64,000 bases of DNA from Nomia melanderi (lineage: Eukaryota; Arthropoda; Insecta; Hymenoptera; Halictidae). Positions 1 through 10,293 of this stretch are shown here, piece by piece (the first letter of the stretch is position 1; each line of letters starts with the position of its first letter). The position numbers and the translations under genes are program-made. Under the pieces are notes generated by a model. The model saw nothing but the letters and a program-made list of their open reading frames with translations, did no database searches and was not told the origin of the DNA. The stretch lies in contig NC_135008.1 of NCBI RefSeq assembly GCF_051020985.1, positions 3,534,001-3,598,000 on the forward strand, in the 5' to 3' direction.

Positions 1-1356
1 GTTTCACTTCGATGCAACCGATGAATTGCGTTGTATTTATGTGCAGCGCCTCGGAACCGAAGTGTAAAATTAGAACGTACCGATGAAGTCTCGTTTTAAA
101 TCAGTTCACCTTCGACTTTACAATGTTTCCCTTTCCTCGATTTATCTTATTCATCACATTTTCCAGAAATAGAACTACAAGGAAATGTCACTCTCCAGGT
201 TGTTGCGTCGTCGAGTACGTAGATCGATCTTCGAATCGCCGCGGAAGTTTGATTCCCGCGTCTAACGAGACCGGGAAGATACAATTCGCAGAGGTCAGCT
301 TCATTGTTTACCGATGAACGCAACGAAAATACACTCCAGCGGTAATGGGCACGCTCGGTTCTTCGCGTCGGATCAGGAGTAAAAAGTTAATAACGATTTA
401 TCGGTCCGCTCGCGTCTAGAAGATTCGTTCCGGGTGCTTGAGCCGCGGGAAGGCTAGGAAAGAGAGCGAGCCGGGTGAAGGGTGGTCAGGCCTCTCGCAT
501 TCGGCTTTAAGTGAAAGTACTAAAAGTGTACCGTTCTCCTAATTACCAGAAGTTTAGCCGGCGACCGAACTCATCTGTCGTAAACGTCCGCCGCCGAGAT
601 AACCGTATCGGCGGATTATAAACCCGCGGTAAAAAGACAGGGGAGCGAGCTACGGCTACCGATAACTGTTTTACGAGCTTCTTCACTGCGCCGAGAAAGT
701 AATTGTATGACATCAGCCTACGAAACAATTCGTGGGCTTTTCTTATCGACCTGGGAAAAATTAAGGAAACATTCTCTACCATTCCGGTGTAACATTGTTC
801 TTCGATCCCTTTGCAAATGGCAAACCGATGTTAACCGATTCGTCGCCAATGTACACCGGTGATCGGCAGAGTGTTTAGTATTCTCAACACGAACATCTTC
901 CTTGCATTTTTATTGTACTTTAATGAAACGCAAAATGAACTGACAGAACGAAAATTACAATTCGCGCCAGCATCGGATGCGTTAATTAAAAAAGGGATGG
1001 CTTTTGAAGAAGGAAACGGTCACTCGAAGGGCGATCCGTTACGCGCTCTTTCGGCTGCAATTCAACATGGCAAAGGAGAGGAAAAGGAAGAGCAACCAAC
1101 AGCCCTCGCGTCGTTATTAAAGGATCGGACGTCAGTCGCCGACAGCCGCTGAGCATCGCGCGTGCGCGTCGAAACCGCAACCCCGAAGCCGCACGCTAAT
1201 TATTTATTCTCCGTTCGTTATGCTTTCCTCTTGGCCTAGCGTGACGAGTCCCTTTCCCTGCCGTCACTTGAGATTCTTCAGTATTCCCGTCACCGAGTTC
1301 CTCCTTTTCGCAATCCTTCGCCTCCTAACATTATCTTCTCGCTTAGATGCATTAGA
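1..1356. other. No gene recognised
   Basis: Mixed-composition noncoding sequence. Open frames here are short, lack convincing codon bias and have no plausible splice context. No repeat or RNA gene was recognised. It ends where the AT-rich family A element begins. Confidence 0.5.
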
Positions 1357-1577
1357 TTGACCCTTTGAACTCCGTAGGCTCCAATATTGCACCAGTTATA
1401 ATACGAAATATTTCAATGAATCTTAAAGAAACTGCGATAAAATTATTAGATCTTCCAGACATCTGAATTTTGTACTAAGGAAAATAAAAGATAAAAGAAA
1501 TGTTGCATTTCTCATTTTAGGAATACTATAAAAATTAGTTGCTGACAGATTACAGAACCTGGAGTGCTAAGGGTTAA
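1357..1577 (+). mobile_element. TTAA-type MITE, family A, copy 1
   Basis: The left end reads TTGA followed by CCCTTTGAACTCCGTAGG. The right end, read inward on the opposite strand, is CCCTTAGCACTCCAGG followed by TTAA, so the termini are imperfect inverted repeats of about 14 bp. A TTAA target, here mutated to TTGA on the left, plus termini starting CCC is the piggyBac pattern. There is no coding capacity, so it is non-autonomous. The interior is AT-rich and matches copies at 10294, 34226 and 37536. A perfect palindrome CAATATTG lies at 1382-1389. Confidence 0.75.
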
Positions 1578-2086
1578 CCATTCAAATCTTTAGAAAACAT
1601 CAACGTTCCAACATTGCCCTCAATCTCTTAGTCTAAAATCTCCACGAATATTAACTCCTCTTCAGTCCCTCGTCCATCGAACGCAAACCGAAACAGAAAT
1701 TTCAATCAAAAATAATCAGAAACAATTCCAGCGTGGAGGAGCCAACAGTTCCCAAGCACAGGGTTGCAGAATTAGCGGCGAACACAATGGGCAATAACTG
1801 TCTCTAAAATGCGAAGTTCCCCGAAGGTTCGAGGCCTCCGCGTCCCCTAACCTTTAAGTCAACAATTTCCAGCCGGCTGACAGCCGGAAAAATGTTTCTC
1901 GATCGCGGGCCGCGCGTTCACCCGATGGGATAATTGTCTATGACGCATAGCTCCTCGACGATTGCGTTCCGTGACGTCAATACAGCGCGCGGATAGACGG
2001 ACGCGGAGCGTGTGCCGCGGTTGTGTGAAAATATTTGCGAGCGTGCGTGTCCCGATCGGCGCGGAATGCGTGTGCGTGACCCGTTC

Positions 2087-2110
2087 CTCTCTCTCTCTCT
2101 CACTCTCTTT
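2087..2110. repeat. (CT)n microsatellite
   Basis: CT dinucleotide run interrupted once by CA. It is a simple repeat without coding sense. Confidence 0.85.
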
Positions 2111-2392
2111 CCCTTGGACACGGGTCCACGCGGAATTTCCGCGAGAGATCCACGTGACCAGGTAGTGGAAGAAGCGCCCTCGGTCCGGCAACAAGACGTT
2201 TCGCGTGGATCGGGAAGTGAAATAATTGAGAGGATACGTATGGGAAAGTGTGTTCGTAACACCGAGCGGCTCGGGTATCGGCGTTCCTCTCGTCTGAGCC
2301 CCGGCCACCGAGTCCCGCCTGCTCCGAACAAAAACTTAATTACTATTTGCCACGGATAAATTAATGGTAATTGCCGGGGATAATGGCTTGCG

Positions 2393-2453
2393 CGAATATA
2401 TACATATATATTTATACATAAGTGTGTACATATGTATACATACATGTATAAGC
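2393..2453. repeat. AT/ACAT alternating tract
   Basis: Run of TA, CATA and TGTA alternation. It is an isolated AT-rich low-complexity tract within a GC-rich background. Confidence 0.75.
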
Positions 2454-3539
2454 ACGTGTAGGTTATACGTAGAAATTTCGTCGCAGAATGATCGAGAGAT
2501 CTCGAAATCCAGGAAATCGATCCGATTCGAAGAGAGCGAGGGCGAGCTGGATGTTTCAATCGTTCTCGTAAACCGTTGATTCGCATGATGCTTCCTCCTG
2601 CGATTATTCGTCCATTTCGCGAGGGAAAAGTTCCGTCCCACCATCCTGGAAACGAATTACCATTACAAATCCTGCCCCTGAACGTGAACGCTACAAAGCG
2701 TATTGCGTAACGCGCTCCGCAGGATTTTGTAAACTCCCCGCGCATCCGTTGGCCCCGCGGAGCAGGTGTTAGGCGAGCCGCAGCAGCTCGTGTGTCAGAT
2801 TCACACGAATTAATGAAAAATAATTTGCCAGACAGTGGAGAGCAATTAGCGGGAGAGCGGAGTGTGGAAAAGAGTGCGGAGAGTTACATCGCGGTCTATT
2901 AATTTTAATAGATCGTTAGAACGATAACGCTCGTTCACGTATAACTGTCGGAAGTCCGGTTGCGATTCACACTCGCGATACGTATCGGAAAACTTTATTG
3001 TACCGGTGCGCGTCTTCTGTCGACGAATACGCGATTCCACGGTCCTCGCCAAGTTGCACGTGGAAGACAATGGAACCTTGTTGAAAATATTCATCGTGAA
3101 GTCAGGATGGTCCCGTGAAAATAGGATCGTCAGGCTACCGTGATGATTGATAAACGACTGTTTGGACAAAGTAATGATTCTGATTTTCTTGCACTCCCAT
3201 CGGTGCAAGAGAATCCTATGCGGGTAACAATAATGAAGGATTTCGTAATAGGATTGAATAATATCAAACGTTGAACAGTCTTCTCTATTTCACGAATGAA
3301 AATACTTTCACGAAGGAAAATAGAGTAGGTGAACTGAATCACAGGATGACAGATTAAAATAAGAATCTAATCTACGTTTGCTACGCCTCAAATTACTTCT
3401 GACATTTCTTGTTTCTCATGTGCGAAAAATATCCTTTTTCACTTAATGTCGTCAATATTTGAGCATTCTTGTTTCTTTACTGTTAAAGAGAAAGCGATCC
3501 GATTCGACTCGATCTACCTTATCCCAATAATTCGCTGGA

Positions 3540-3728
3540 TTAACCTTTTGCAGACGAATGTCGGCATTTTGCGGGATCAAACTTCCATGCTTGGAATACC
3601 AAGTCGCAAATAAATGAGAGATCTGTACGTAGTTTCCTCTCCATTAATTAAGCAATTGATATATAACTCAGCTTTGTATATTTCAAAGTTTTGTATGTTT
3701 CAAAGAGGTTTCGTCCGCGAAGGGTTAA
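3540..3728 (+). mobile_element. TTAA-type MITE, family B, copy 1
   Basis: Flanked by TTAA (3540-3543 and 3725-3728). The left terminus is CCTTTTGCAGACGAATG and the right terminus read inward is CCCTTCGCGGACGAAAC, giving imperfect inverted repeats of about 14 bp. The interior shares the run from AAGTCGCAAA through AGAGATCTGT to AAGCAAT.GATATATAA with the copy at 12074, and matches the reverse-oriented copy at 6125. It has no ORF and is a non-autonomous piggyBac-like element. Confidence 0.75.
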
Positions 3729-3755
3729 AATCGCACAATCTGCACAGAGGACTAT

Positions 3756-3996
3756 TTAACCCTTCGCACTCGGTAGGTGACTCAGTCACCACTTGATTTC
3801 CTACAGTGAAGCTATAAAGTTTGATATTTAATATGATACTTCACATAATGCATCAATCTGAGAAATATTGACGTAAAATAGCTTTGTCCGTCAATTCGCG
3901 TGAATTTCTCGTCGAAGTTTTACAGAATACCGTGTTCATCTCATCAGAAAATGTTGAAATATTTCTAGTGAAAGACTTCGGAGTGCAAAGGGTTAA
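3756..3996 (+). mobile_element. TTAA-type MITE, family C
   Basis: TTAA at both ends (3756-3759 and 3993-3996). Termini are CCCTTCGCACTCGGTAGG on the left and CCCTTTGCACTCCGAAG read inward on the right. A 15-nt palindrome with 7-bp arms GGTGACT and AGTCACC lies at 3776-3790, just inside the left terminus. It lies only 27 bp from the family B element on its left. A fragment of the same family occurs in reverse at 49626. Confidence 0.8.
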
Positions 3997-4335
3997 CTAT
4001 TCCTCCTATATGTATTTACTTTCATAACTAATAACAATTCGTAAGTTTACAATTCCTGAAAAAAAGCGGTCGATCCGTTCGACCTACTCCATAGATCAAC
4101 GTTGGATCCCGTGCAGAGTATTCAGCCGCACAGCTTAATAGTCAATGTAACAGGTCACTTTTGCATGTAGACTCGGCCGTGAAATCGCGGGCATTATCGT
4201 CGTCATCGTAGCAACTAGCCTTCTAACCGGAGCGGCCGGGCCGTTCCTCTTTAATAGAGGCTTATCCTCTTCCGCGAAACGGTTCCCGAGCCGAGGATTC
4301 GCGTCGAGCGGGCACCGTGGACAATGCACGATACA
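3997..4335. other. No gene recognised
   Basis: Short noncoding stretch between the family C element and the duplicated noncoding block. Nothing recognisable is in it. Confidence 0.45.
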
Positions 4336-4560
4336 TTGATTCTTTATGAGGCCACTTAGAGCCCCGCGATGCCTATAGCCGTGCGCTCTCGACGTTATTG
4401 TAATGCGACTAACGTTCCACACTTAGCCGATTATGTTACAAAGACACGGAACGGGCCGGTTACCGGGTCCGCCACCACGCTTCACGATCGCTGACACCTC
4501 CACCGACCCGCGAGCGTTCCGCCGGCATTATGATCGCGGCCATTAAAGTAATCGATGCTA
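4336..4560 (+). repeat. Duplicated noncoding block, unit A1 plus tail
   Basis: This segment aligns with 5540-5718. Shared landmarks in order are GATTCTTTATG, GCC followed by an ATTA or ACTT variant, AGCCC, an AT-rich core with TTAT.ATAAT or ATTGTAATGCGACTA, ACAAAG, and CGCTGACAC. Its tail, ATTAAAGTAATCGATGC, recurs at about 6590 as ATTAAAGTAATTGATGC. There is no reading frame across it and no terminal inverted repeats, so a diverged local duplication of noncoding, perhaps regulatory, DNA is likelier than a transposon. Confidence 0.5.
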
Positions 4561-4562
4561 TT

Positions 4563-4890
4563 TAGAGGCAGATACGCTTCTCATACGCTGACCCGCGTGA
4601 CATCCTAGACCGTACCGTGAATAATTCCGATTTGCACGATTCACACGTTACTCCCAGACGGAATTCCCCCGCGAGAAACGCATTTACATCGATCGTTCCC
4701 CGTGCGGATCCGCGATCCTCTGGAATATAATCCCGGAAGATTCTTTCTACATTTCGCTCGACGCGGCTACTCCCCACCCGTATCGTCCCGCCGTTTATTC
4801 GTCCCGATTATTCTAATGATCGCCGTTCGTTCTGTCCGAACGATCAGCGTAATTGCCCAATAGCCCGTGCGCCGATTTCACCGATACTCT
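4563..4890 (+). repeat. Duplicated noncoding block, unit B1
   Basis: Pairs with unit B2 at 4931-5215. Shared runs include the ACTTCTCAT or GCTTCTCAT start, AATAATT.CGATTTGCA, TTTACATC, and a long match CGCCGTTCGTTCTGTCCGAA continuing into CGATCAGCGTAATTG. The matches are spread over about 300 bp with indels, which suggests an old tandem duplication. No coding potential is shared in frame. Confidence 0.6.
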
Positions 4891-4930
4891 CGAAGACCGA
4901 GGGATCCTTTAAAGCACCAGCTGCTCTCTA

Positions 4931-5215
4931 GATACACTTCTCATGACCCGCGCGACATTCCTGCCCCTAATAGCGAATAATTTCGATTTGCATGTTTCAC
5001 ACGTCACTCTCCGTTCGGAATTCAGCCGCGAGAAGCACGTTTACATCCATAGAAAAGGATCGTCCGGTACGTTCCGTCCGGGACGCGGTTACAGTCCGCT
5101 GTTATATTCGCCCGTTTATTCTTCGATTATTTTAATGACCGCCGTTCGTTCTGTCCGAACGATCAGCGTAATTGTCCGATAACCGATACATCCATTTCAC
5201 CGATCTTCCCGAGGA
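4931..5215 (+). repeat. Duplicated noncoding block, unit B2
   Basis: Second copy of unit B, in direct orientation and about 40 bp after B1 ends. The best-preserved part is at 5141-5175, containing the small stem CGTTCG/CGAACG. This core is conserved in both copies while the flanks have drifted. Confidence 0.6.
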
Positions 5216-5539
5216 CAACCCGGCGTCCTCCCGACACAGATTACCCCGCGCGATACCCTAGAGCGGCGAGCCGAACCACGCCGAACAAATCACGCGAGTC
5301 ATCCGTGTAACTCGGCCCGAGGACAGGTTTAACGTTTTTAACGTCAGCGAGATTTATACCGGGGGCAAGGCGAATCGGCCGGAGCGGTGGGTTCCGGGGC
5401 CCGGTCCCAGCGAGCAGTCCACGTTTTTTTCAAACGCGTAAAGCAGGATCCGCGGCACGACGCCGGCCGGTTCCCCGCCTCGCTCGCGCTCTCCTTCCCG
5501 CCATAACGAGCAGATATGGTGGCCGGTCAAACACGACCC

Positions 5540-5718
5540 GGTGATTCTTTATGGTGCCATTAAAAGCCCGCGCGGAGTCATAGTCGCACGGTAAACATTA
5601 TTATAATCCGACTAGCTCCGCCGCGCCGGCCGTGCCGATTACTTCACAAAGGCGCGGGACGACTGGTTTAGGGTCGCGATTCCGCTTTACGAGCGCTGAC
5701 ACCGGGCGACGGGACTCC
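5540..5718 (+). repeat. Duplicated noncoding block, unit A2
   Basis: Second copy of unit A. The order A1-B1-B2-A2 means the block is not a simple two-unit tandem. It ends with TTTACGAGCGCTGACA (5686-5701), a 16-mer that occurs again unchanged at 28888-28903. Confidence 0.5.
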
Positions 5719-6124
5719 GGCGAGCCCTACGCGAGACGTCTTGATTCATGAACGGAAACCGAGCCGCCTCGGGACGATTCGCAACGCTTCTTCGCTCCTC
5801 CCGCTAGACCGACCTCGGACGCTTGTAAAACGCCTGGTAACCGCGCGGGTTTAATTAACCGCGGATCGTTTCGGGACGCGTACGAGCACGGGACGAATCG
5901 CCGATTCGAATTCGCTGGATGGCGATGCCATGACGCGTGCCGTGATCGAGCTGTGGCCGATGGGAGAATCGAAGGAAATGCGGAAAAATGGAGAGGAATT
6001 TTGTAAGAGGATTTTGAACTGCAGTGGATTAGTTTCCTCTGGTCAGTAAGTAAGGAGAGGATATATGGATAGATAAATGAAAGATGGAAGAGGATGGAAG
6101 AGGATTCAGCTGTCGATAAAGGAA
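5719..6124. other. No gene recognised
   Basis: Noncoding stretch between unit A2 and the second family B element. No feature was seen. Confidence 0.45.
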
Positions 6125-6313
6125 TTAACCCCTTGCGGGATTCTTTGAAATCTACGAAACCAGCAGATGAAAGTTATGTATGAAACGCTTAGACAATAGA
6201 AAGGAAACTACGCTGATCTCTTGCTGTTTCAGCAATAAAATCATTTGTTTGCTTAGTTTTCGAAACACAAGAATTTCATCTCGCTGAAGTGTCATTCGTC
6301 CGCAAAGGGTTAA
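6125..6313 (-). mobile_element. TTAA-type MITE, family B, copy 2
   Basis: TTAA at 6125-6128 and 6310-6313. Read on the minus strand it begins CCCTTTGCGGACGAATGAC and ends with CCCGCAAGGGG. The minus-strand interior contains CAGCAAGAGATC, TTTCCTTTCTATTGTCTAAGC and GGTTTCGTAGATTTCAAA, in the same order as the family B copy at 12074. There is no ORF of transposase size. Confidence 0.75.
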
Positions 6314-6489
6314 ATGATCGAAAGGTGAAAAAGTAATGAAGAATTTCGTAGAATTCTGGAGGATTTCGATTGAATGAAGTAGTTTCTTCTGGTTAACAGA
6401 TATGACATTCTTCGCTAAGGAAGATTCTCGTGTCGCTAATTTACATGCCACTTTGAGAATGTATACGAAAATGTGCAGAGGTTGCGGCT

Positions 6490-6605
6490 AGCTGACACCG
6501 GCCGAATCGAAGCACGGCTCGAGCGGAGCCCGCTGGTATCCTCGCGCGAGGGTCAGCTCGACGTGCGCCGATATTACGAGCACGGATATTAAAGTAATTG
6601 ATGCC
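6490..6605 (+). repeat. Partial third copy of the 4490-4560 noncoding segment
   Basis: Starts with GCTGACACC and ends ATTAAAGTAATTGATGCCACC, matching the order of the segment that runs from GCTGACACC to ATTAAAGTAATCGATGC in 4490-4560. Between the anchors there is only loose similarity (ATTATGATCGCGG against ATTACGAGCACGG). Confidence 0.4.
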
Positions 6606-7484
6606 ACCATAAAACATCGAACAGCGGCACGTCCTCCGTGTCCCTGCGCCGGTTCTTTGCCTCGAGTCCCCGTGGTGCTCGATTTAACGCGTCGATGTTC
6701 TTCTGCGCCGTCGAACTTTCCTCGCCGCGGAGACAGTGCCATTTGTTCGCGGGCGAAAATTGCAGCCGGTGATCACGAACTTTCGTACTAATCGCCGGTT
6801 TCGGGCCGGGGTTTAATGAACGGGGCATCGGGGCCGTGGCTTTTTCATTGCTGGAGCTCCGTAACCCGGCGATTGGTCTCTTCACGTGTGCCGTCTGCTC
6901 TATTTTCGGAACAAGACACCATAGGAAACGGCTGTTAACGATTTTAAAAGATCATCGACAGCGATCGAGCGAAACAGCAATCCACACGCGAACGAAGCTC
7001 TCGAACAGAATTCTCAAAGTAACAAGAAAAAGTTCAATCTACGAAAAAGAATTCCATTAGAATTCACTCGTGAATTCGACACCACTTTCCCACGTGTACC
7101 GAGTGACTTATTCCGTCGCAGGAAAGCTGTCCGCCGAATGCAGGCCGAGAGGATCGCGAAATTTCCGCCGCGCGGCTATCGGAGCGGGCACGGCCGGTGT
7201 TTCACGCTTGCCGGGCCGAATAATAATTTCTCGTCGGCCGCGGGGCCCCTCGGAACGACTTCATCTCCCCGGGGCCGGTGTACGTCTCGCGACATTGTCT
7301 ACCCCGCAGAGGCTCGGTGTAGCCGGAGGATTTAAAGAGCGGGTGGATCGCGTAGGCGGCTGCCTTCCACGGTGTAAACCGAGCTTTACGGCGCTCGTGG
7401 CCTCGTCGATCGTGAGATCGTATTAGAGCGGCGCGTCGGCGGCGCCGAGTTTTGCTTAGGTCGAGGGTGTCGGCCGGCTGAGGG

Positions 7485-7815
7485 CTGCGGGGGCGGCGGG
7501 GGAAGGGAGCTGTGCTGTTCTTCAGCTGCTTCGACGCGAGGGAGGCGCACGGCGCGGGGAGGGAAACGAAAGGGGGAGGCGGAAAGGGAGAAACGGGGAG
7601 CGAGAGGGACAGAGGAGGAATCGATGGACGCGAAAAGAGAAAGAACGGGCAGGGTTGGCGGAAGGGGGCGGGGGGTGGCGGGAGTGAGGGGAGGGAAAAA
7701 GTAAAGAGAAATAATAGAGTGGACCGGGTGAGACGGAGAAATGGATCGAACGGCGGAGGAGGACGCGTGGACGGAGAGAGACGGAGGATGGAAGGGCACA
7801 TGGAAGGAACAGCGT
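7485..7815 (+). other. G/A-rich strand-asymmetric tract
   Basis: The plus strand is overwhelmingly G and A for roughly 330 bases, with runs such as GGGGGCGGGGGGTGGCGGGA and GAGAGGGACAGAGGAGGAA. Such homopurine stretches can form triplex or R-loop structures and often lie near promoters. No function can be assigned here. Confidence 0.5.
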
Positions 7816-7949
7816 GTAACGATGTATCAAGCTGTTGCGCCCCTGGCGTGTCCGGCAATGGTGGATCGTCGCTTTGAGCTGGACCGCGCCGCTTCGGCTC
7901 TGCATCATGCCTTTACACGCTCCCAATGCCCAAACGAGGGACGATAATG

Positions 7950-8095
7950 CCTCGCTCTCGTCTTGTTCCCGCGCATAGACACTATTAATTTCGTATCCCT
8001 CGCCGCGCGCACGACCCATCTTGCGGGTTAACACAGCCGACGCCGGCTGACCGGCCTGCCCGGCCGCCTCTCCTCGATTGACTCGTTCCCCTCCG
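7950..8095 (+). repeat. Duplicated noncoding motif, copy 1
   Basis: Contains TCTTGTTCCCG, then ACTATTAATTTCGTATCCCT, then CGCCGCGC, then ATTGACTCGTT. The same blocks occur in the same order and spacing at 9197-9310. No reading frame is conserved between the copies. Confidence 0.55.
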
Positions 8096-8276
8096 ACCGT
8101 GATACCCCCGTCGGATTCCTCGATATCCCTCATCCCTTCCGTTTTTAGCTTTGATCTTCGAAAACTGGATGAAGGTACTTAAATCGACGCTGTGGAGGAC
8201 GATATCGACGCTACCGTATCGTTGGTGGTTGATATATGGGGTACGGTTGAGGTCGAATATAAACGCTTAACCTCTT

Positions 8277-8519
8277 AGGCGCGGCTGAATTTTGCCGGGG
8301 CTGTTTCTCTGTACGGCAGAGTTCTGTACGGACAATGTTCTCTATGTACATTGGAATGAAGTTTTTGTTGATTAAATTATAATTTTTTCTTAAAGATATG
8401 ATACACGTAATTTAACTCTGACAGTTTAGAATAATAATTAGTAATACAAGTGGGTATGATATATGACGTATTGGTAGCGACGGAGACACTATAGTGACGC
8501 GTCGTGTCTAAGAGGTTGA
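8277..8519 (+). mobile_element. TTAA-type MITE, family E, copy 1
   Basis: TTAA at 8277-8280 and TTGA at 8516-8519. Termini are CCTCTTAGGCGCGGC on the left and CCTCTTAGACACGACG read inward on the right. It is highly similar to 42106-42339 along its whole length, for example TGACAGTTTAGAATAATAAT in both. The palindrome CACTATAGTG lies at 8487-8496 inside the right terminus. Confidence 0.8.
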
Positions 8520-8689
8520 TGAAAGAATCGTGCTGCTGAATGTTTAATAATTATTTCTATTTACCTCTGCTACGAGGGAGCAGACTCGATCAACGTTAAT
8601 TGTTTCGATCGATGGAAAGAGCCGGGGACACTCTCTGAAAAATGAACTCCGCTCGTTCTCAAAGAGCTGCGCGCGATCTAATACCTAAG

Positions 8690-9180
8690 GATATTATAAC
8701 GGGGCAACCCGAGCTCACCTTTAAAGTTTAGAGATAGCGGACGATAATTAATTTGAGCAGCGAGCCTCGCCCGCGTCTCGAGTTACCGAGGCGTCGAGTC
8801 CCCGCGCGTTCGACGGGGCTCTTTTAATAATTCCCGAGCGGGCCGCGTGATTAATGTCGCGCGGATCCAGCCGGACGGTTCCGCGATCCCCCGGCGTATA
8901 TGCATAATATAATTCGCGGGCGAGGTTTCGAGAATTTTAAAATCCGCGCGGCATAATTAATACCCGTATCCCCGGTGCTCGTCCACCGTGGCTCGTTAAT
9001 GCGGATAGATTAAAGTTTCCATTCGGCTGGCCGCCATTTGCACGCCGATAAATTCCATTAATAATGTTGCATGATACGGTTCTTTTTTCCGCCGCGCGAG
9101 GCGAAACCGCGGCTCGGCTCGCACCGGGAACGGTACATAATTACACGTGGTAAGGCTCGCGGCGTTGCGTGTGACGTCGT
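8690..9180. promoter_or_regulatory. Candidate cis-regulatory module rich in ATTA cores
   Basis: In a GC-rich background this stretch has repeated homeodomain-type cores: GATAATTAATTT, TTAATAATT, TGATTAATG, ATGCATAATATAATT, CATAATTAATA, CCATTAATAATG and CATAATTACACGTGG. They fall at intervals of roughly 40 to 80 bp. Clustered ATTA sites are typical of developmental enhancers. This is an inference from motif density only. Confidence 0.3.
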
Positions 9181-9196
9181 AACCCGTGCCTAAACG

Positions 9197-9310
9197 GCCG
9201 GCGATAATCTCCGCGGCGCTGGTCTTGTTCCCGGCCGCGGATACTATTAATTTCGTGTCCCTCGCCGCGCCGTGCCCGCCGTGTTTTTCGATTGACTCGT
9301 TTATCTTGCT
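9197..9310 (+). repeat. Duplicated noncoding motif, copy 2
   Basis: Copy of 7950-8095: TCTTGTTCCCG, TACTATTAATTTCGTGTCCC, CGCCGCGC, CGATTGACTCGTT in order. The copies lie about 1.25 kb apart in direct orientation. Confidence 0.55.
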
Positions 9311-10293
9311 TTCCGCCGATTTCGCTGTAATTAGAACTCCCGATGGAAAATTAATTCGTCGAGGACTGCGGCCTCCGCTGGCCCCGGAACGCTTTCCGCG
9401 CTGGAAACCTCCGCCGGCTCTACGTCGCGACGAGTTTTTTCATCGCAAGTCTGCACGCTCCTACAGCTGCCACCGTGCGAGATATTCGACGCGGGGAACC
9501 GCTTTCGTGGCGGTCGCCTGGAGCTTTTTCTAATATCGTTATCAGTTTCTTAGGGACGGTCGTGGTAAGTTCAGTGATCACCGTTTCGAGAAGTGTCTTA
9601 AAGAGATTTATGAATTTTGAATGTTCACGAAAGAACATTGATCAGATATTGATCTGGAAGACGGCTACCTCGAGAATCTATCATACTTCGAACGAGTGAG
9701 ATTTCCAACTCATTTCAGCTTTCGAAAGCTGAGTCGAAGCGCATTTTCCCCGCGGATCGCTTCTTCCGAATCCGCGCGTCGTAAACGGCGTCGCAGGGCT
9801 GGGGGGAGAGCTTTTATTGCCGTGGTTTTGCGGACGGGCCCTCCGAACGCCGGCGAACCTCGTACATCACCGCAGCCCATTATTTCCGCGAACGGCGCGG
9901 CGCGGGGCGAGCAAAACAGAACTACCGGACGTATAATGACACGTTGACAGGTGTGTAGCTCGGCCCGATCGGGGCCTCGGCCTGTGTTCGAGCCCACCGA
10001 CACGCACGTGAGTGCCGGCAGCCGATGAATGCGTGCGAGGAAACGCGTGTACCCCCGGTTCGCACGTGCCACGCACGCCGTTACGCTTGGAAAGCTTCTA
10101 CCCAACGGCTTCCTTCGCTACTCGATCGACCGTTCCTTCTTGCGCGGCACTCTTTGCCTCCTGCTTCAACCGCTCGGCCGGACTTTCGATGGGTCCTTCG
10201 ATTATGCTCCGCAGGACGCACGGTTGATCGGTTGGACGCGGTTCATCTATTTTCGAGAAAATTGCGAACGAATACTCGGATCTTTTCGGAAGT
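9311..10293. other. No gene recognised
   Basis: Noncoding, with a perfect 18-bp palindrome at 9715-9732. Overlapping frames near 9700-10200 on both strands are short and unsupported. Confidence 0.45.
9715..9732. other. Perfect 18-bp palindrome
   Basis: TCAGCTTTCGAAAGCTGA equals its own reverse complement. It could be a binding site for a dimeric factor or chance. No second copy was noticed. Confidence 0.5.

Larger units (their letters stand above)
1578..3539. other. No gene recognised; two simple repeats
   Basis: Noncoding sequence with a CT microsatellite (2087-2110) and an alternating AT/ACAT tract (2393-2453). The long reverse frame spanning 1918-2745 crosses both simple repeats and is judged a chance frame. 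Confidence 0.45.
6606..8276. other. No gene recognised; purine-skewed tract inside
   Basis: GC-rich noncoding sequence. The long reverse frames rich in proline, serine and leucine between 7200 and 8130 are a by-product of the purine-rich plus strand, not evidence of a protein. Confidence 0.5.

Noticed and set aside
1918..2745. 275-codon reverse frame, the longest open stretch in the window.
   Set aside because: It runs through a CT microsatellite and an alternating AT tract and has no domain. Length alone is explained by GC-rich composition.
7202..7858. 218-codon Pro/Ser/Leu-rich reverse frame resembling a low-complexity protein.
   Set aside because: It is the complement of the G/A-rich tract. 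Overlapping reverse frames are equally Pro/Ser-rich, which shows a composition effect.
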